Below are positions 10,833 through 22,790 of a stretch of 64,000 bases of DNA, in pieces (the first letter of the stretch is position 1; each line of letters begins with the position of its first letter). A model generated the notes under the pieces. That model had not been told where the DNA came from and did not search any database. It saw only the letters and a list, made by a program, of their open reading frames with translations. The position numbers and the translations under genes were made by a program. The DNA is taken from assembly GCA_950295325.1 (NCBI GenBank), contig OX485805.1:47826758-47890757 (forward strand). The letters run 5' to 3'. This DNA comes from Polytrichum commune. Taxonomy: Eukaryota; Streptophyta; Polytrichopsida; Polytrichales; Polytrichaceae.

Positions 10833-11869
10833 TTAGACACCTACAGGCATAAGCTTGCCAGAGTCCATATCAACATATTTGAAACCACCGAATTCGAAAA
10901 TATATTTGAACTTGCCTCTCATAAAAATTTAAGGTCCTCCAACTCTAGATTTGATTCAGAATAAAATCTCTCACATGAAAATGGACAACAAATTGGTACA
11001 TAACACTACAGGATGTGTGGAGCCAACAGACTTGCACCAAGAAATGAATAGAGTCGGAACTCAATGTACACTATTCTGCACTAACTTATCAAATTTTTCA
11101 CCACAACTTGCATCACTCGTCATATGCTTCCTATCCGGCATCACAAAGTGGTGCTAATTGGTTGATCCCAAGAGCGAGCTATGTCAGACGACAAGAGCCA
11201 GCGGCAGGAGTAGCAAAGGATGGCTATGGTAGGGAAGGAGGGATCTACAACTGAGTGGGTTACTTTCATTGGTGACTATCGTCATGACCAGGGCTAGACA
11301 CCCATCTCTTTGAGCTGGGCCCCTACCCGAAACTCCAGGGTGCACTTGTGATGTGCTTCAAAACTAACTCTCCAAATCATTCTACTAGCATGCAAAAGGA
11401 TCTGAACAAAGTAATCTGGAGAGAAAGTCATGCAGTTTTCAAATAGGAATGGGTTACGCATACCTATGTAAGAAGCCGGATATGTGTGTCTTGAGATCTA
11501 TCGCCCTCCAGATTCCCCCTCGTCATCCTCACGAACCGTCGTCTTTCAACACCCAACGCAGAGATTCCGAAGAACAACCACTCATTTCAAAAGACTCACC
11601 ATACCAATTCCGTTGCGTGGTCACAGCTGACAGTGGAGATGTTATTTCATCCTGTGTATTCGGGGTCTTGGATTTGTATGGAGAAATTCAATAGTGAGAA
11701 TTCTAGCAGGACGTACAGACGCGAACTGGACGCACCCATATTAACAGACTCAATGGATTGTGAAACAACAACAGATGCTTGACAACCTTCTGGTCGTCAA
11801 TCGGACAGGACAGAACATGAATTCCTCCCACTTGGAGTGCAGGGAAGCACAAGGAGAGGGAGCTCAGAG
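10833..11869. other. Non-coding flank, duplicated upstream of locus B
   Basis: The sequence matches 42469-43499. Small open frames of about 81-83 codons occur at the same place in both copies (11449-11694, 43076-43327), but high overall identity explains that and no family is recognisable. Confidence 0.55.
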
Positions 11870-12224
11870 AGTAGTAGAATGAGAGACGGCAGTGCAAGAG
11901 GAAGGTGGCTATGGCGGTGAAGAAGAAGCTGGGCGCAGAGTGCATTTCCTTGCCAGGATCATCGCCAGATTTTCGTAAGATGCAGTCGCCTGCACTTGGT
12001 GATAGCTTAGGCCCAAATGCTTGATATCTTGGGAACTATCTCTCTACTTCAGCTGGTACTATCCTACATATAATATCCATATTTACTCGAGCTCCGCCGT
12101 CCTTGCAACGTTCTGCTTTAGAAGTACGCAAGTGTTGGGCATCAAGCCCTAGCCCTACCTTCATGGGTTCCAAAGTCCACGTCCCTTCATACCAACCTCG
12201 CACCTTGGACTGAACTTCAGCGGA
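11870..12224. repeat. Dispersed repeat R2 (copy 1)
   Basis: Related copies lie at about 43500-43870 and 46441-46790. All carry a shared core (ggaagaagaagctgggcgca in copies 2 and 3, one mismatch here). Up to about 11985 this copy is nearly identical to the one beside locus B; after that identity drops sharply. The end of the A/B segmental duplication therefore falls inside this repeat. Its class is unknown. Confidence 0.6.
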
Positions 12225-13465
12225 CCTTCAACCTCCCCCTATGAGCTTTTCGGGGGAGGTAGATACGGGCAGGGGAAGCCCCCCAAAAGAACTCAAGACT
12301 TTTTGGATCCGACTGGAAATTCTTGCCCGACTTCAAAAAACCTATTGCCCTTGCAGTTTTGAAGAACACTTGTCCACAAATCTCATGTTAATTACACTTC
12401 ACTTTCAAGGTTCAAAATCCAATATGTGTGTGTGTGTGTACTTCCACTTAATAAAGAAACAATTGACTGGGATTTCATTCGAGAAGTGAAATTGTCAATA
12501 AAGCATGTAATTAACTGGGAAGTTGAGAATATTACAAAACCCTCATTAGCATTGGGATCATAATTTTTGTGACTCACCATTGAAAGGGTCTTTGTCATTC
12601 TCAAATGGAACTAAAAATAAAAAATTTATTTCTTTTTAGTATGTTTATTTTATAATAGTTTAAGGTGTTACCTTCTACTTTCACAAAGTATTCATACACA
12701 TTTAAACTAATTAAGTGTGATCAAATGTAATTAAGTCTAAATAACCGTCTTAGAAGGTAATTGAGCGCAAGGTCTAGGTTTCTGCAAGTATTCATACACA
12801 TTCGAAACAAGTGTAAGTAAGCACATCATTCCTCATATCTGAAATAAATCATGGATAATTCCAGTAAGTGCACAATATAATGAATTAGGCTTAATTCATT
12901 TTATAAGCATACTTCTTAATTTAATTAAGCTTAATTAGGATTAATGAAACCTAATCACATTCAACCACACTTAATTAGTTTAAAGGTGTATGAATACTTT
13001 GTGAAAGTAGAAGGTATTACCTTAAACTATTATAGAATAAACATACTATAAATAAACAAAACATTCATTTTAGTTGCATTTTAGAATGACAAAGACCCTT
13101 TCAATGGTAAGTCACAAAAGCTATAACCTCAATGCTAATGAGGGTTTTGCAAAGTTTTTGGCTTCCGAATTGATGACATGCTTTATTGACAGTTGCATTT
13201 CGAAAATAAAATCCGGTGAATCGTTCATTTACTCAATGGAAGTGAACATATATATTGGGTTTTGGACCTTGAAGGTGAAGTGCACTCAATATGGGAATTG
13301 TGGATAAGTGGGCTACAAGAATGATAAGTTGATGGCTTTTTTCAAAGTAGGGCGGAATATGCAGAAGTTTTCGGTTGGGTCCAAAAAAATCTTGATTTCT
13401 GTTCAGGGTCCTGCAGCTGCCCGGATTTACCTCCCTGAAAAGTTTGTAGGGGGAGGTTGAACGCC
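12225..13465. mobile_element. Fold-back element E1 (long palindrome)
   Basis: The left arm (12225-12604) and right arm (13075-13465) are imperfect reverse complements, from the outer aacctccccct block through the ttgaaagggtctttgtcatt block. The AT-rich core between them also mirrors itself around about 12840. The left arm has a short TG run where the right arm has a short TA run. There is no protein coding. It resembles non-autonomous fold-back or MITE elements. Confidence 0.65.
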
Positions 13466-13637
13466 CGCCCTAAATTTATGATGCTCCTTCCAAATCGTCT
13501 GTGCATATCTACTCGGGAGTCGCTTCCGAGTGCTTGGTCTATTGTGGCATTGCCCTTGTATTCTTGAAGACCAGTTGTCCACAAATCTCATGTTGAGTGC
13601 ACTTCACCTTCATGGTTCAAAATCCAATATGTGTGTG

Positions 13638-13708
13638 ACATTACGAACGGACACTTTATTCACGCCGGCCCCTTGCTAAAAAGGGACCAGAGTTTCTATC
13701 TATCTATC
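13638..13708 (+). mobile_element. 5'-truncated SINE copy
   Basis: The 71 bp match the 3' end of the SINE at 47203-47552 (shared cacgccggccccttgctaaa) and end in a CTAT-type tail. The insert is flanked by a 15-bp direct repeat, tccaatatgtgtgtg, at 13623-13637 and 13709-13723. That is the mark of LINE-type retrotransposition with 5' truncation. Confidence 0.75.
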
Positions 13709-14316
13709 TCCAATATGTGTGTGTGTGTGTGTGTGTGTGTGTTTGTGTGTGTGTGTACTTCCACTTAATAAATAAACAATTGACTGGGATTTCATTTGAG
13801 AAGTGAAATCGTCAATAAAGCATGTAATTAACTTGGAAGTTGAAAATATTACAAAACCCTCATTAGCATTGGGATCATAATTTTTGTGACTCACCATTGA
13901 AAGGGTCTTTGTCATTCTAAAATGGAACTAAAAATAATGTTTTTATTTCTTTTTAGTATGTTTATTTTATAATAGTTTAAGGTAATACCTTCTACTTTCA
14001 CAAAGTATTCATACACATTCAAACTAATTAAGTGTGATCAAATGTAATTAGGTCTAAATAACCGTATCAGAAGGTAATTGAGCACAAGGTCTAGGTTTCT
14101 ACAAGTATTCATACACATTCGAAACAATTGTAAGTAAGCACATCATTCCTCATACCTGAAATAAATCATGGATAATTCCAGTAAGTGCACAATATAATGA
14201 ATTAGGCTTAATTCATTTTATAAGCATACTTCTTGATTTAATTAAGCTTAATTAGGATTAATGAAACCTAATCACATTCGACCACACTTAATTAGTTTAA
14301 ATGTGTATGAATACTT

Positions 14317-14919
14317 CAGACCTTGGACAACTGCCAAAATAACTAAAGTTAACTAGATTTTTTTCAAGGCATTTTAGGGAACAACTATAGTTAACTAAAA
14401 AAATTTCAAACCCATTTGAAAAACAACTAGAGTTAACTAGAAAAAATCAAGACCAAATTCAAGAACAACTATAGTTAACTAGAATTTTTTTTAACAACTA
14501 TAACTATGTATCTAACTATAGTTAATTAAAAAAAACTTCAATAAAAACTTTAGTCAATTGTAGTTATGAAATATAAACATCAAGCCTCATATTCTTCATC
14601 TGCCTCAATGTTGTCCTTATCTTCATCGTTGGAGGAGAAGCTTCAGACCAAGAGGAGGAGAAGCTTCAAGATATAATAATTATTTTGAAAACCATTAGCC
14701 TTTAGCCCCTCATTCCTCGTCATCCTACCATAATTTCAGGCTGCACTTAATGTTAGTTAACTAGATATAACTATAGTTAACTAGATTTTTTGGTAGTTTG
14801 AATTCAAAACAACTATAGTTAACTGGATTTTTTGACCAGTCAAATCGTGAACAACTGTAGTTACGAAAGGCAACTAGTTAACTACTAGTTGATTTAGTTG
14901 GTTAGTTGTCCAAGGTCTG
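14317..14919. mobile_element. hAT-type MITE nested in E2
   Basis: A 603-bp insert with perfect 16-bp terminal inverted repeats (CAGACCTTGGACAACT) and an 8-bp target duplication (gaatactt, 14309-14316 and 14920-14927). The uninterrupted target can be read in other copies of the host element. The interior is full of aactatagttaact-type palindromes, typical of hAT subterminal repeats. It encodes no transposase. Confidence 0.88.
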
Positions 14920-15464
14920 GAATACTTTGTGAAAGTAGAAGGTATTACCTTAAACTATTATAGAATAAACATACTATAAATAAACAAAACATTCATTTTA
15001 GTTGCATTTCAAAATGGCAAAGACCCTTTCAATGGTAAGTCACAAAAGCTATAACCTCAATGCTAATGAGGGTTTTGTAAAGTTTTTGGCTTCCAATTTG
15101 ATGACATGTTTTATTGACGGTTGCATTTCAAAAATAAAATCCCGGTGAATCGTTCATTTACTTAATGGAAGTGAACATATATATTGGGTTTTGGACCTTG
15201 AAGGTGAAGTGCACTCAATATGGGAATTGTGGATAAGTGGCCTACAAGAATGCAAGGGCAATGGTTTTTTCGAAGTCGGGCGGAATAGGCAGAAGTTTTT
15301 GATCAGGTCCAAAAAATCTTGATTTCTTTTCGGTGGCATGCCCCTGCCCAGATCTACCTCCCCGAAAAGCTCGTAGGGGGAGGTTGAACGCCCGCCCTGA
15401 AATCATGGTGCTCCTTCCAAATCGTCTGTGCATATGTACTCGGGAGGCGCTTCCGAGTGCTTGG

Positions 15465-16530
15465 TCTAGTGTGGCATTGCCCTTGCATTCTTGAAGGCCA
15501 CTTGTCCACAAATCTCATGTTGAGTGCACTTCACCTTCAAGGTTCAAAATCCAATATGTGTGTGTGTGTGTGTGTTTTTTCGTGTGTGTGTGTACTTCCA
15601 CTTAATAAAGAAACAATTGACTGGGATTTCATTCGAGAAGTGAAATCGTCAATAACGCATGTAATTATCTTGGAAGTTGAAAATATTACAAAACCCTCAT
15701 TAGCATTGCGATCATAATTTTTGTGACTCGCTTGGAAAGGGTCTTTGTCATTCTCAAATGGAACTAAAAATAATATTATAATATTAAATTTTAGTATGTT
15801 TATTTCCTAATAGTTCAGGTCAATACCTTCTACTTTCACAAAGTATTTATACACATTCAAACTAATTAAGTGTGATCGAATGTTATGAAGTCTAAATAAC
15901 CGTATTAGAAGGTAATTGAGCGCAAGGTCTAGGTTTCGACAAGTATTCATACACATTCAAACTAATTAAGTGTGATCGAATGTTATGAAGTCTAAATAAC
16001 CGTATTAGAAGGTAATTGAGCGCAAGGTCTAGGTTTCGACAAGTATTCATACACATTCGAAACAAGTGTAAGTAAGCACATCATTCCTCATATCTGAAAT
16101 AAATCATGGATAATTCCAGTAAGTGCAATATATAATGAATTATGCTTAATTCATTTTGTAAGCATACTTCTTGATTTAATTTAGCTTAATTAGGATTAAT
16201 TAGACTTAATTACATTCAACCACACTTTATTAGTTTAAATGTGTATGAATACTTTGTGAAAGTATAAGGTAATACCTTGAACTATTATAGAATAAATATA
16301 CTATAAATAAACAAAAACATTAATTTTACTTCCTTTTTAGAATGATGAAGACCCTTTCAATGGTAGGTCACAAAAATTATGATCCCAATGCTAATGAGGG
16401 TTTTGTAAAGTTTTTGGCTTCTAAATTGATGACATGTTTTATTCACGGTTGCATTTCAAAAATAAAATCCCGGTGAATCGTTCATTTACTTAATGGAAGT
16501 GAACATATATATTGGGTTTTGGACCTTGAA
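15465..16530. mobile_element. Fold-back element E3
   Basis: Left arm about 15465-15760, with a TG run at 15557-15594; right arm about 16330-16530. Part of the left core (about 15845-15930) is directly repeated at about 15951-16050. It adjoins E2 with a shared outer arm, so E1-E4 form a tandem nest. Confidence 0.55.
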
Positions 16531-16609
16531 CTCATGCCCTGAAATTATGGTGCTCCTTCCAAATCGTTTGTGCATATCTACTCGGGAGGCGCTTCCGAGT
16601 GCTTGGTCT

Positions 16610-16695
16610 ATTGTGGCATTGCCCTTGTATTCTTGAAGGCCAATTGTCCACAAATCTCATGTTGAGTGCACTTCACCTTCAAGGTTCAAAATCCA

Positions 16696-16738
<43 letters not shown>

Positions 16739-17055
16739 CACTTAATAAAGAAACAATTGACTCGGATTTCATTCGAGAAGTGAAATCGTCAATAATGCAT
16801 GTAATTAACTTGGAAGTCGAAAATATTACAATACCCTCATTAGCATTGGGATCATAATTTTTGTGACTTACCATTGAAAGGGTCTTTGTCATTCTAAAAT
16901 GGAAGGGACTACAAATAATGTTTTATTTCTAGTATGTTTATTTTATAATAGTTTAAGAAAATACCTTCTACTTCACAAAGTTATCATACACATTTGAACT
17001 AATTAAGTGTGATCGAATGTAATGAAGTCTAATTAATCTCAATTAAGTTGATTAC
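16610..17055. mobile_element. Fold-back element E4, left half only
   Basis: It has the left arm with a long TG run (16699-16732) and part of the AT core, then breaks off at about 17055 into repeat R1. The right arm is missing. Confidence 0.5.
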
Positions 17056-17059
17056 ATGC

Positions 17060-17430
17060 TTTATTGACTGTACCTATCTACTTGGGATTTGGTTCAGAAT
17101 CCTTTGTCTGTTGTGGCTGCAAGCTGTACACTAAATATTCCAATACTCCGTATTCTTCCTTGTGCTGTAGCTCTTACTGGCCAAAGACCATTAGACCATT
17201 GCCCGGGAAGTTTTTGGGCATAGTGGGTCAAGATCCTAGTGATTCTAAATCCAAGCGCTTACATGTTGACATCTTCCGGTTTTGCTTTAGTCATTTGAGG
17301 TATATTCTTCCATAGATTCCTCTAAAATGACCGGTAATTCTCCGGAAGTCTCCAACTTCAGCCGGTTATTTATCAAACTCAACCGGTTCATCTGTAACTC
17401 ACCACCGGTTCTCCCTGAGCATTGCATTAG
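17060..17430. repeat. Dispersed repeat R1 (copy 1, empty site)
   Basis: It matches 43871-43990 joined to 45423-45669, which are separated by a hAT-like element. Here the insertion target tggccaaa (17178-17185) is still empty. A more diverged copy is at about 29700-29900. No coding capacity was recognised. Confidence 0.65.
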
Positions 17431-17825
17431 ACCATTCACTTTCCCCAGCTTCAAGTCATCCCACCAACATTTGATTAACTGACATTCTGGCCTCAAGCCT
17501 TGGCATCTAGATTTAAATAAACATAAGAATCATATGCCCAACGTTTTGCTGATCATCATCATCATATCAGAGACTAACTCCTTCATCAAATTGATGATAT
17601 TGCTCTTTGTGTTGTATTTTGTAAGATGTCTCAAACATCTTCCGTTGATTGAATGCGAGTTTTTTTATTATATTTATGAGATGCCTCTTTGGTCACAGAA
17701 GCTATCTTATATACACAAACAAAAACAACAATGAGTTCATATAGCTTGTTTAAAAATATTAAATGTATCTTGAGGTTTAGCATGAATTAGAATACACACC
17801 TTGTTTATGAAATGGGTGAAAGCCT
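17431..17825. other. AT-rich spacer, nothing recognised
   Basis: No convincing gene, repeat end or RNA was seen in this stretch. Confidence 0.5.
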
Positions 17826-18290
17826 CTAAAATGAAGGTGTACCAAGTTCCCTTTCCGCCTTACTCAAACACTTGGAATATTGATCAGGGGTAAGAAGATC
17901 CTTAAATTTCTCCGACTTAGTGATTCCACATCTTTGAACCAGGTGAAGTTTATGAATCAAATTCGTCTTGAGATAAATAGGTTCTGTAGGCCTGAGGAAT
18001 ATTACAATAAAAAAATTCATATAAATTTGATTATCCCCTGAAAATAAAATTATAATAAAAAAATTCCAAGACTCATATATCTTTACATCATGTAAGTCAA
18101 TGCCATGCCATAACCCAATGGTTATCCTCCCAAACATACAACATCTTACCATAAAATCTTTCATAAATCTTATCCTTAAAGAAAATTTTAAATGATTCAT
18201 TGGAAGATTGCCAATGACTTTCCCAAGTGTTTGCGTCCTTAATGTCCATAGTCTTTCCATCTTTGTCAAATGGGATACATACACCACCCT
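17826..18290 (-). pseudogene. Decayed coding fragment, unidentified
   Basis: On the minus strand, 18287 to about 18105 reads open for about 60 codons with protein-like composition. It includes FDKDGKTMDIKDANTWESHW and GKMLYVWEDNHWVMAWH before a stop. A second piece at about 17975-17826, in another frame, contains LLTPDQYSKCLSKAERE. Trp- and acid-rich composition suggests a real protein, but I do not recognise the family. The pieces are out of frame with each other, so it is a broken gene or separate exons. Confidence 0.4.
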
Positions 18291-19944
18291 ATCACCCTTA
18301 AAAAATCATTTCTAAAAGTTTTAATCAACTTCTAAGATTGGTCTCACAATAGGCGATGGTGTCGACTGACAAAATAGAATTGAGAATCTTGGTTTTGATT
18401 AAGGCTTCATGCCAAGATCTCCTATCAAGGAGTCAATGTTTTTTTTATTAAATCCCATATATGAGCCATGATGTCATCCACATTTAACAAATCATGAAGG
18501 AGTGAACGATTGCCACATTATACATCAACTTGAAATATTAATTATGCTAAAAAATCATAATATGACCTTTAAAAATTTGAACATTATGATTGAAGCCAAC
18601 TAGATAATTATGAGTCTCAGTATACATATATTAAAGACAAGTAAGGTAAGTGAATGTAGAACAAAAATATAATTTTTTAATCTTTTGAAAAACACAAAAG
18701 GAAAAAAGGAAAAAAAATCCTTGGTTGTGATTTTTTTTTTCCCTAGATTTTTAAGTTTTTCCTAAGGTTTTTTTTTGTACTTATTTCATATGAGAATGGG
18801 GGCATTCACGGTTGAGGTACTACTTTTGGGACAAAGGACTTAAGGACTAGTGGATTTCGGCGTTTATCATGATTTACTATTATTTGATCAATAATTTTAA
18901 AAAAATTAGTAGATAGTTGTCACGTATCTCAAAAATTATGAGATTCAAGAGGCATGTTCCACCCAACCTTAGAGCTTATATACTAGATACTACTATGAGT
19001 TGAGGCCACCTCCAACTAGTAGTTAAGTATATGCTAGCGAGCTCTCCCTCCATGCCTTTAGGATAACTCTCAGTGCACTTAACTAATGGTCGTTACTTAC
19101 GAGATAGAACCAAGTGTAAAACCATAGCTTCAACTAGTTAACTCCCTTTACCTTTAGGACTGCTAGAGCACTCAGGGTAGCGCCTCTAGTCTTCTAGTAA
19201 AGGAGTCCTAGTTGAATGAGAGGTTGTAAATAAACAATAAACAATAAATATGTAATACACGTTACAATAGTTCATAGGCTATATCAAGAAAGACATTATT
19301 TCTTATTAAATAATCACCAATAATAGAGAAATTCCCTATGAAATAAGTAGATAAGTCATAAAACTTGAAAAGGGGTCAAATGACTTGTTTGGGCCACATC
19401 AATGGCATTTTTTGCTATTTAGGTGTGCATTGGTGGTCAATTATTTCTTGTTTTGCATCTTGGTACCTTGGTATAAGTGTCATGTGTCCATTCATATAAT
19501 TTTTTTTGTCCAATTCTAATACTAGACGTTCCTTTTAGGTGTGGCCGTGATTATATGTATTTTTGGCCATGTTTGGTGCCACATGTAAAGTTGGGCAATT
19601 GATATTCAATACATTTTTGGTTATGTTGGTACACACTTGAACGATGATTGTGAGGAAAAAAATTGGAATTGTTTCGATTAATTCTTGTTGTCCTTTTCAT
19701 TCCTTGATCCTAAGGTGAACAATTAAGACAACACTCCTAAATGTCCTTTAAGGAATCATAATGATATCTTAGATGACCCTATTCCTTCTAAATTAACTTT
19801 GTCGGTGTACTCAATATGGAGTATGAATTGTAGATATGATCCAAAATATGCTTCATAATACAAATCTAAGCATACCAAGCATGTGAAGTTATCTAAAAAA
19901 GTCCTTTTTCCGTTAGACATCCAAAAGTAGTACCCCAACCCTGA
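18291..19944. other. AT-rich intergenic DNA, nothing recognised
   Basis: Homopolymer-rich DNA (T- and A-runs near 18660-18780) with no supported gene. Confidence 0.5.
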
Positions 19945-20657
19945 ATGCCCCCGAATAAAGGCATGGGAAATGTGGAGGACCAATTTCGCAATGAGAAGTT
20001 TTTGGGAAGTGGATTCTCCTCCAGTGTATACAAAGTTTATGACAAGGTCACAAACCTCCCATATGCATGCAAAATGCTATCGAAATATAACAAAAACTTC
20101 AATGAGGAGGATGTGCGAAAGGAAGTTCAGATTATGCAAGATTAAGTGGCCAACTCAATGTTGTCAACCTTCGCGGTATCTTTGAGAACTCCGACTATGT
20201 CAAGCCTGAGAATATCATGCTCTGTGAAAGTAGCACAAATGACCCACGTGTCAAGCTCATCGGTTTTGGGTTGTCGAAGATCACCGAAGGTGAGAAGGTG
20301 ACTACAATTGCCAGCACCCCATGCTACATGGCCTCTGAAGTCCTCCAAAAATGCTATGGTTGTGAATATGGCATATGGAGTGCGGGATGCGTCATGTACA
20401 TGCTCTTCAATGGCGGACAACCTTTCGATCTTGAAGAAGTCGATATCTTCTCGACGAGCGCATGAAGGAAACAACTTTGTGCGTATCAACAATTCGAGAA
20501 GGACTTCCCATATTCTAAAGCATGCAATTCCATGTCAGAAAATGCAAGAGATGTGCTTTTTAAAATGTTAGCAGTGAATCGATCTGTGCGATTGACGGCT
20601 GATGAGTTTTTCCAACATCCATGGGCGGTGCAACATATGACCAACTCCAAAGAGTAG
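19945..20657 (+). pseudogene. Calcium-dependent protein kinase (CDPK)-like retropseudogene
   Basis: An intronless kinase-domain relic in at least two frames. The first part (19945-20145) has the ATP loop (GSGFSSSVYKVY) and the catalytic Lys in YACKML, and ends in a stop. The next frame (from about 20163) reads NLRGIFENSDY then jumps to VKPENIML, so the segment with the HRD catalytic loop is deleted. DFGLSK is changed to GFGLSK. Then come ASEVL in place of the APE motif, WSAGCVMYMLF, and after another shift ARDVLFKMLAVN and FFQHPWA. No EF-hands follow. The motif set fits plant CDPK-family kinases. The lost catalytic segment and frame breaks make it non-functional. Confidence 0.75.
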
Positions 20658-21289
20658 ATGTTGAAGAGAAATGAAACTTTAATCATGAAGAATGCACCTC
20701 AAACATAGGACGCATCTCATGTTGTAAAGCTATGTTTAGAATAGATGAACTGAGTGCCCAAATGCACTTGAGAAATGCGATTCAAAAGAGGACACACGTT
20801 TTATGATTTTTGTCTACAATAACTTTGAATGCACCTCAACGAGGACTTCAAAATTGTAACATGTCTATACAATGCAATTGAATGCACATTTCATGCACAT
20901 ATATAAGAGTCTTTCCCCACATGTTCAACAACTCCAAATAAAACATAAACATCTAATTTTGTTGGTGGATTGATGACATGCATACATGTTCAAGAATCAA
21001 GAGGTTCCCTATGCCTAATAGGTGCTTCAAGCATCTGACCATGTTGAAGCTTTTGATATGTGGAAACATCAATTTACTATTTTTTTAACGGTATCTTGTT
21101 AAAACTATAGCATGACTCAATTAGGTTCACTGGTGGATTCCAAAGTAAGACATCAAATTGTTTTCTGCACTTCTACCTACTATGGATTTCAGGGAAGAGG
21201 CAAAGTACACATGGGACTGAAAAACTCAAGTCAAAATTTTAAATGGATAACATATAATTGGGTCTTAAGAGATTTAATTTAATTTAATT
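20658..21289. other. Intergenic DNA, nothing recognised
   Basis: No supported gene. It may include decayed 3' sequence of the CDPK-like relic. Confidence 0.45.
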
Positions 21290-21650
21290 TTTTGTTTGAA
21301 TACCCATCCTCTTGTAAGATACAAAACATGTGATAAGCATGAGATGATTAGCAAATCCATATCAAGACTATAGCCACTTTTGTCATTATTTTTGAACCTC
21401 ATATGAATATCACGTTCAATTTCAAAGTGAAGATTTGTGTGCTCATCAAACAATCGTATAAGTCCCTCCAATTATGTTGACTATTGAGCCTGGAACATTT
21501 TGAGCATGTAGTCCAATCTCTTCTAAATACTTGTTTTTTTGGGTGTTTGTTCTTAGATCCATAACTAACAACACACCACTTAAATATAGATGCCTGATTA
21601 AGATGCATGACCAAATTAGGCACAAAAATCTACCTTTCAAGAACCCATAA
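21290..21650. repeat. Dispersed repeat R3 (uninterrupted copy)
   Basis: It matches 53790-53907 joined to 55661-55790, a copy split by a solo LTR. Shared blocks include acacaccacttaaatata. Its class is unknown. Confidence 0.55.
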
Positions 21651-22595
21651 AAATTTACACTTGTACAATTGAGAATGTGGGGCCCTTCTTGTTGTGAACG
21701 TCACTCTATGTCAAAACTCTACGAGTCTCTTAGAGTCCCATGAATTAATTACACTACATATTGTATTTAGTGTCACCAATTCTTTTAGTCTTGCTTAATA
21801 CTAATTGTAAACCGCCCGTGTAGTGTCACCAATACTTAATGTGTACCTAACATTACTTGTCATTCCTTTGTAGATAAATTTGGGCATTATAAATTTACAC
21901 TGTTTGCAACTATATCACTTACTAAGCAATTCTCCATTGAAACTTCATTCATCCATGACAACGTTTCATTACAAACATGTTTGGATGCAAAATATACCAA
22001 AACTTGTTAAAATTATTGACATTTGGGTGACTTAAAAGTATGTTGGGATGACTATACTTTTAAACTTGTTCATTAGAAGTGTCAATAGAAAGGTTTACCA
22101 CAGTCACATAAAATGCCATATGGCAGTATCGAGTTCAGAGTAGTAATGGGTTGGTATTTCTTTTTAAATGATATGAATATGGTCATGTTATGGGATATAT
22201 AAGAATTCATACCATAAGCAATGGCATAATAAATTTAATCAATGGCATAAGCAATGGCATATGAAGGAAACATCCTTTAGGGCAAATACCATTTTCTTTG
22301 CTTCTGGAGCATTTGCATGGAATTTGTGGCAGGCAAACATTACAGTTTTCAATTGATGAAGCTTATAAATGAAGCTGTTATAGTGTACATTATGGTCAAT
22401 TTTGGACATCCATGTGATAAAATTACCCAATTTTTAAAAGTGTCACATAACGTATGGCAACATGACACGTGGTACTTAAAAAAACATAGGCATTCATGGG
22501 TATTATTAATTATGTACAAAACTAACAGGCCATTAGGGTACTTGATATAAGTGGATATGTAATGTAAGTTAATGAGCGTTGTTATGTCGTGGCAG
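21651..22595. other. Intergenic DNA, nothing recognised
   Basis: AT-rich, with no supported gene or element. Confidence 0.45.
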
Positions 22596-22790
22596 ATTGC
22601 GATTTGAGAACGGAACGACATTCATAGCCGCTCCAAGGTTCAAATTCCTGAGGCAAATAACAATGTCTATGCAGTAATGATAGACCAAAAGGTTTGCATG
22701 AAGATTGGAGACTTAAACATGTATCATGGCACTATTTGTTCTGGACGAATCAAAATTCACCAACCTCATCGAAATTCTGGTATCTTATAG
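22596..22790 (+). pseudogene. Alpha-amylase C-terminal exon relic
   Basis: After a splice-acceptor-like TGGCAG, the frame reads IAI, stop, ERNDIHSRSKVQIPEANN, VYAVMIDQKVCMKIGD, then CSGR further on, ending at TAG. This follows the C-terminal beta-sheet domain of plant alpha-amylases of the cytosolic AMY2 type (pattern RRNGIHSRS...I..K.CMKIGD...CPSGR). The internal TGA at 22605-22607 probably comes from CGA (Arg). No catalytic (beta/alpha)8 domain was found upstream. It is a dead fragment; family recognition is from memory of the motif. Confidence 0.6.

Larger units (their letters stand above)
13545..15395. mobile_element. Fold-back element E2 (with nested SINE piece and hAT MITE)
   Basis: Same family as E1: left arm about 13545-13915, right arm about 15000-15395. 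It is interrupted by a 5'-truncated SINE (13638-13708) and by a hAT-type MITE (14317-14919). The TG run here (13716-13756) is long. Confidence 0.6.

Noticed and set aside
11449..11694. 81-codon frame conserved beside loci A and B (second copy 43076-43327)
   Set aside because: Both flanks are near-identical throughout, so frame conservation carries no weight, and no family is recognisable.
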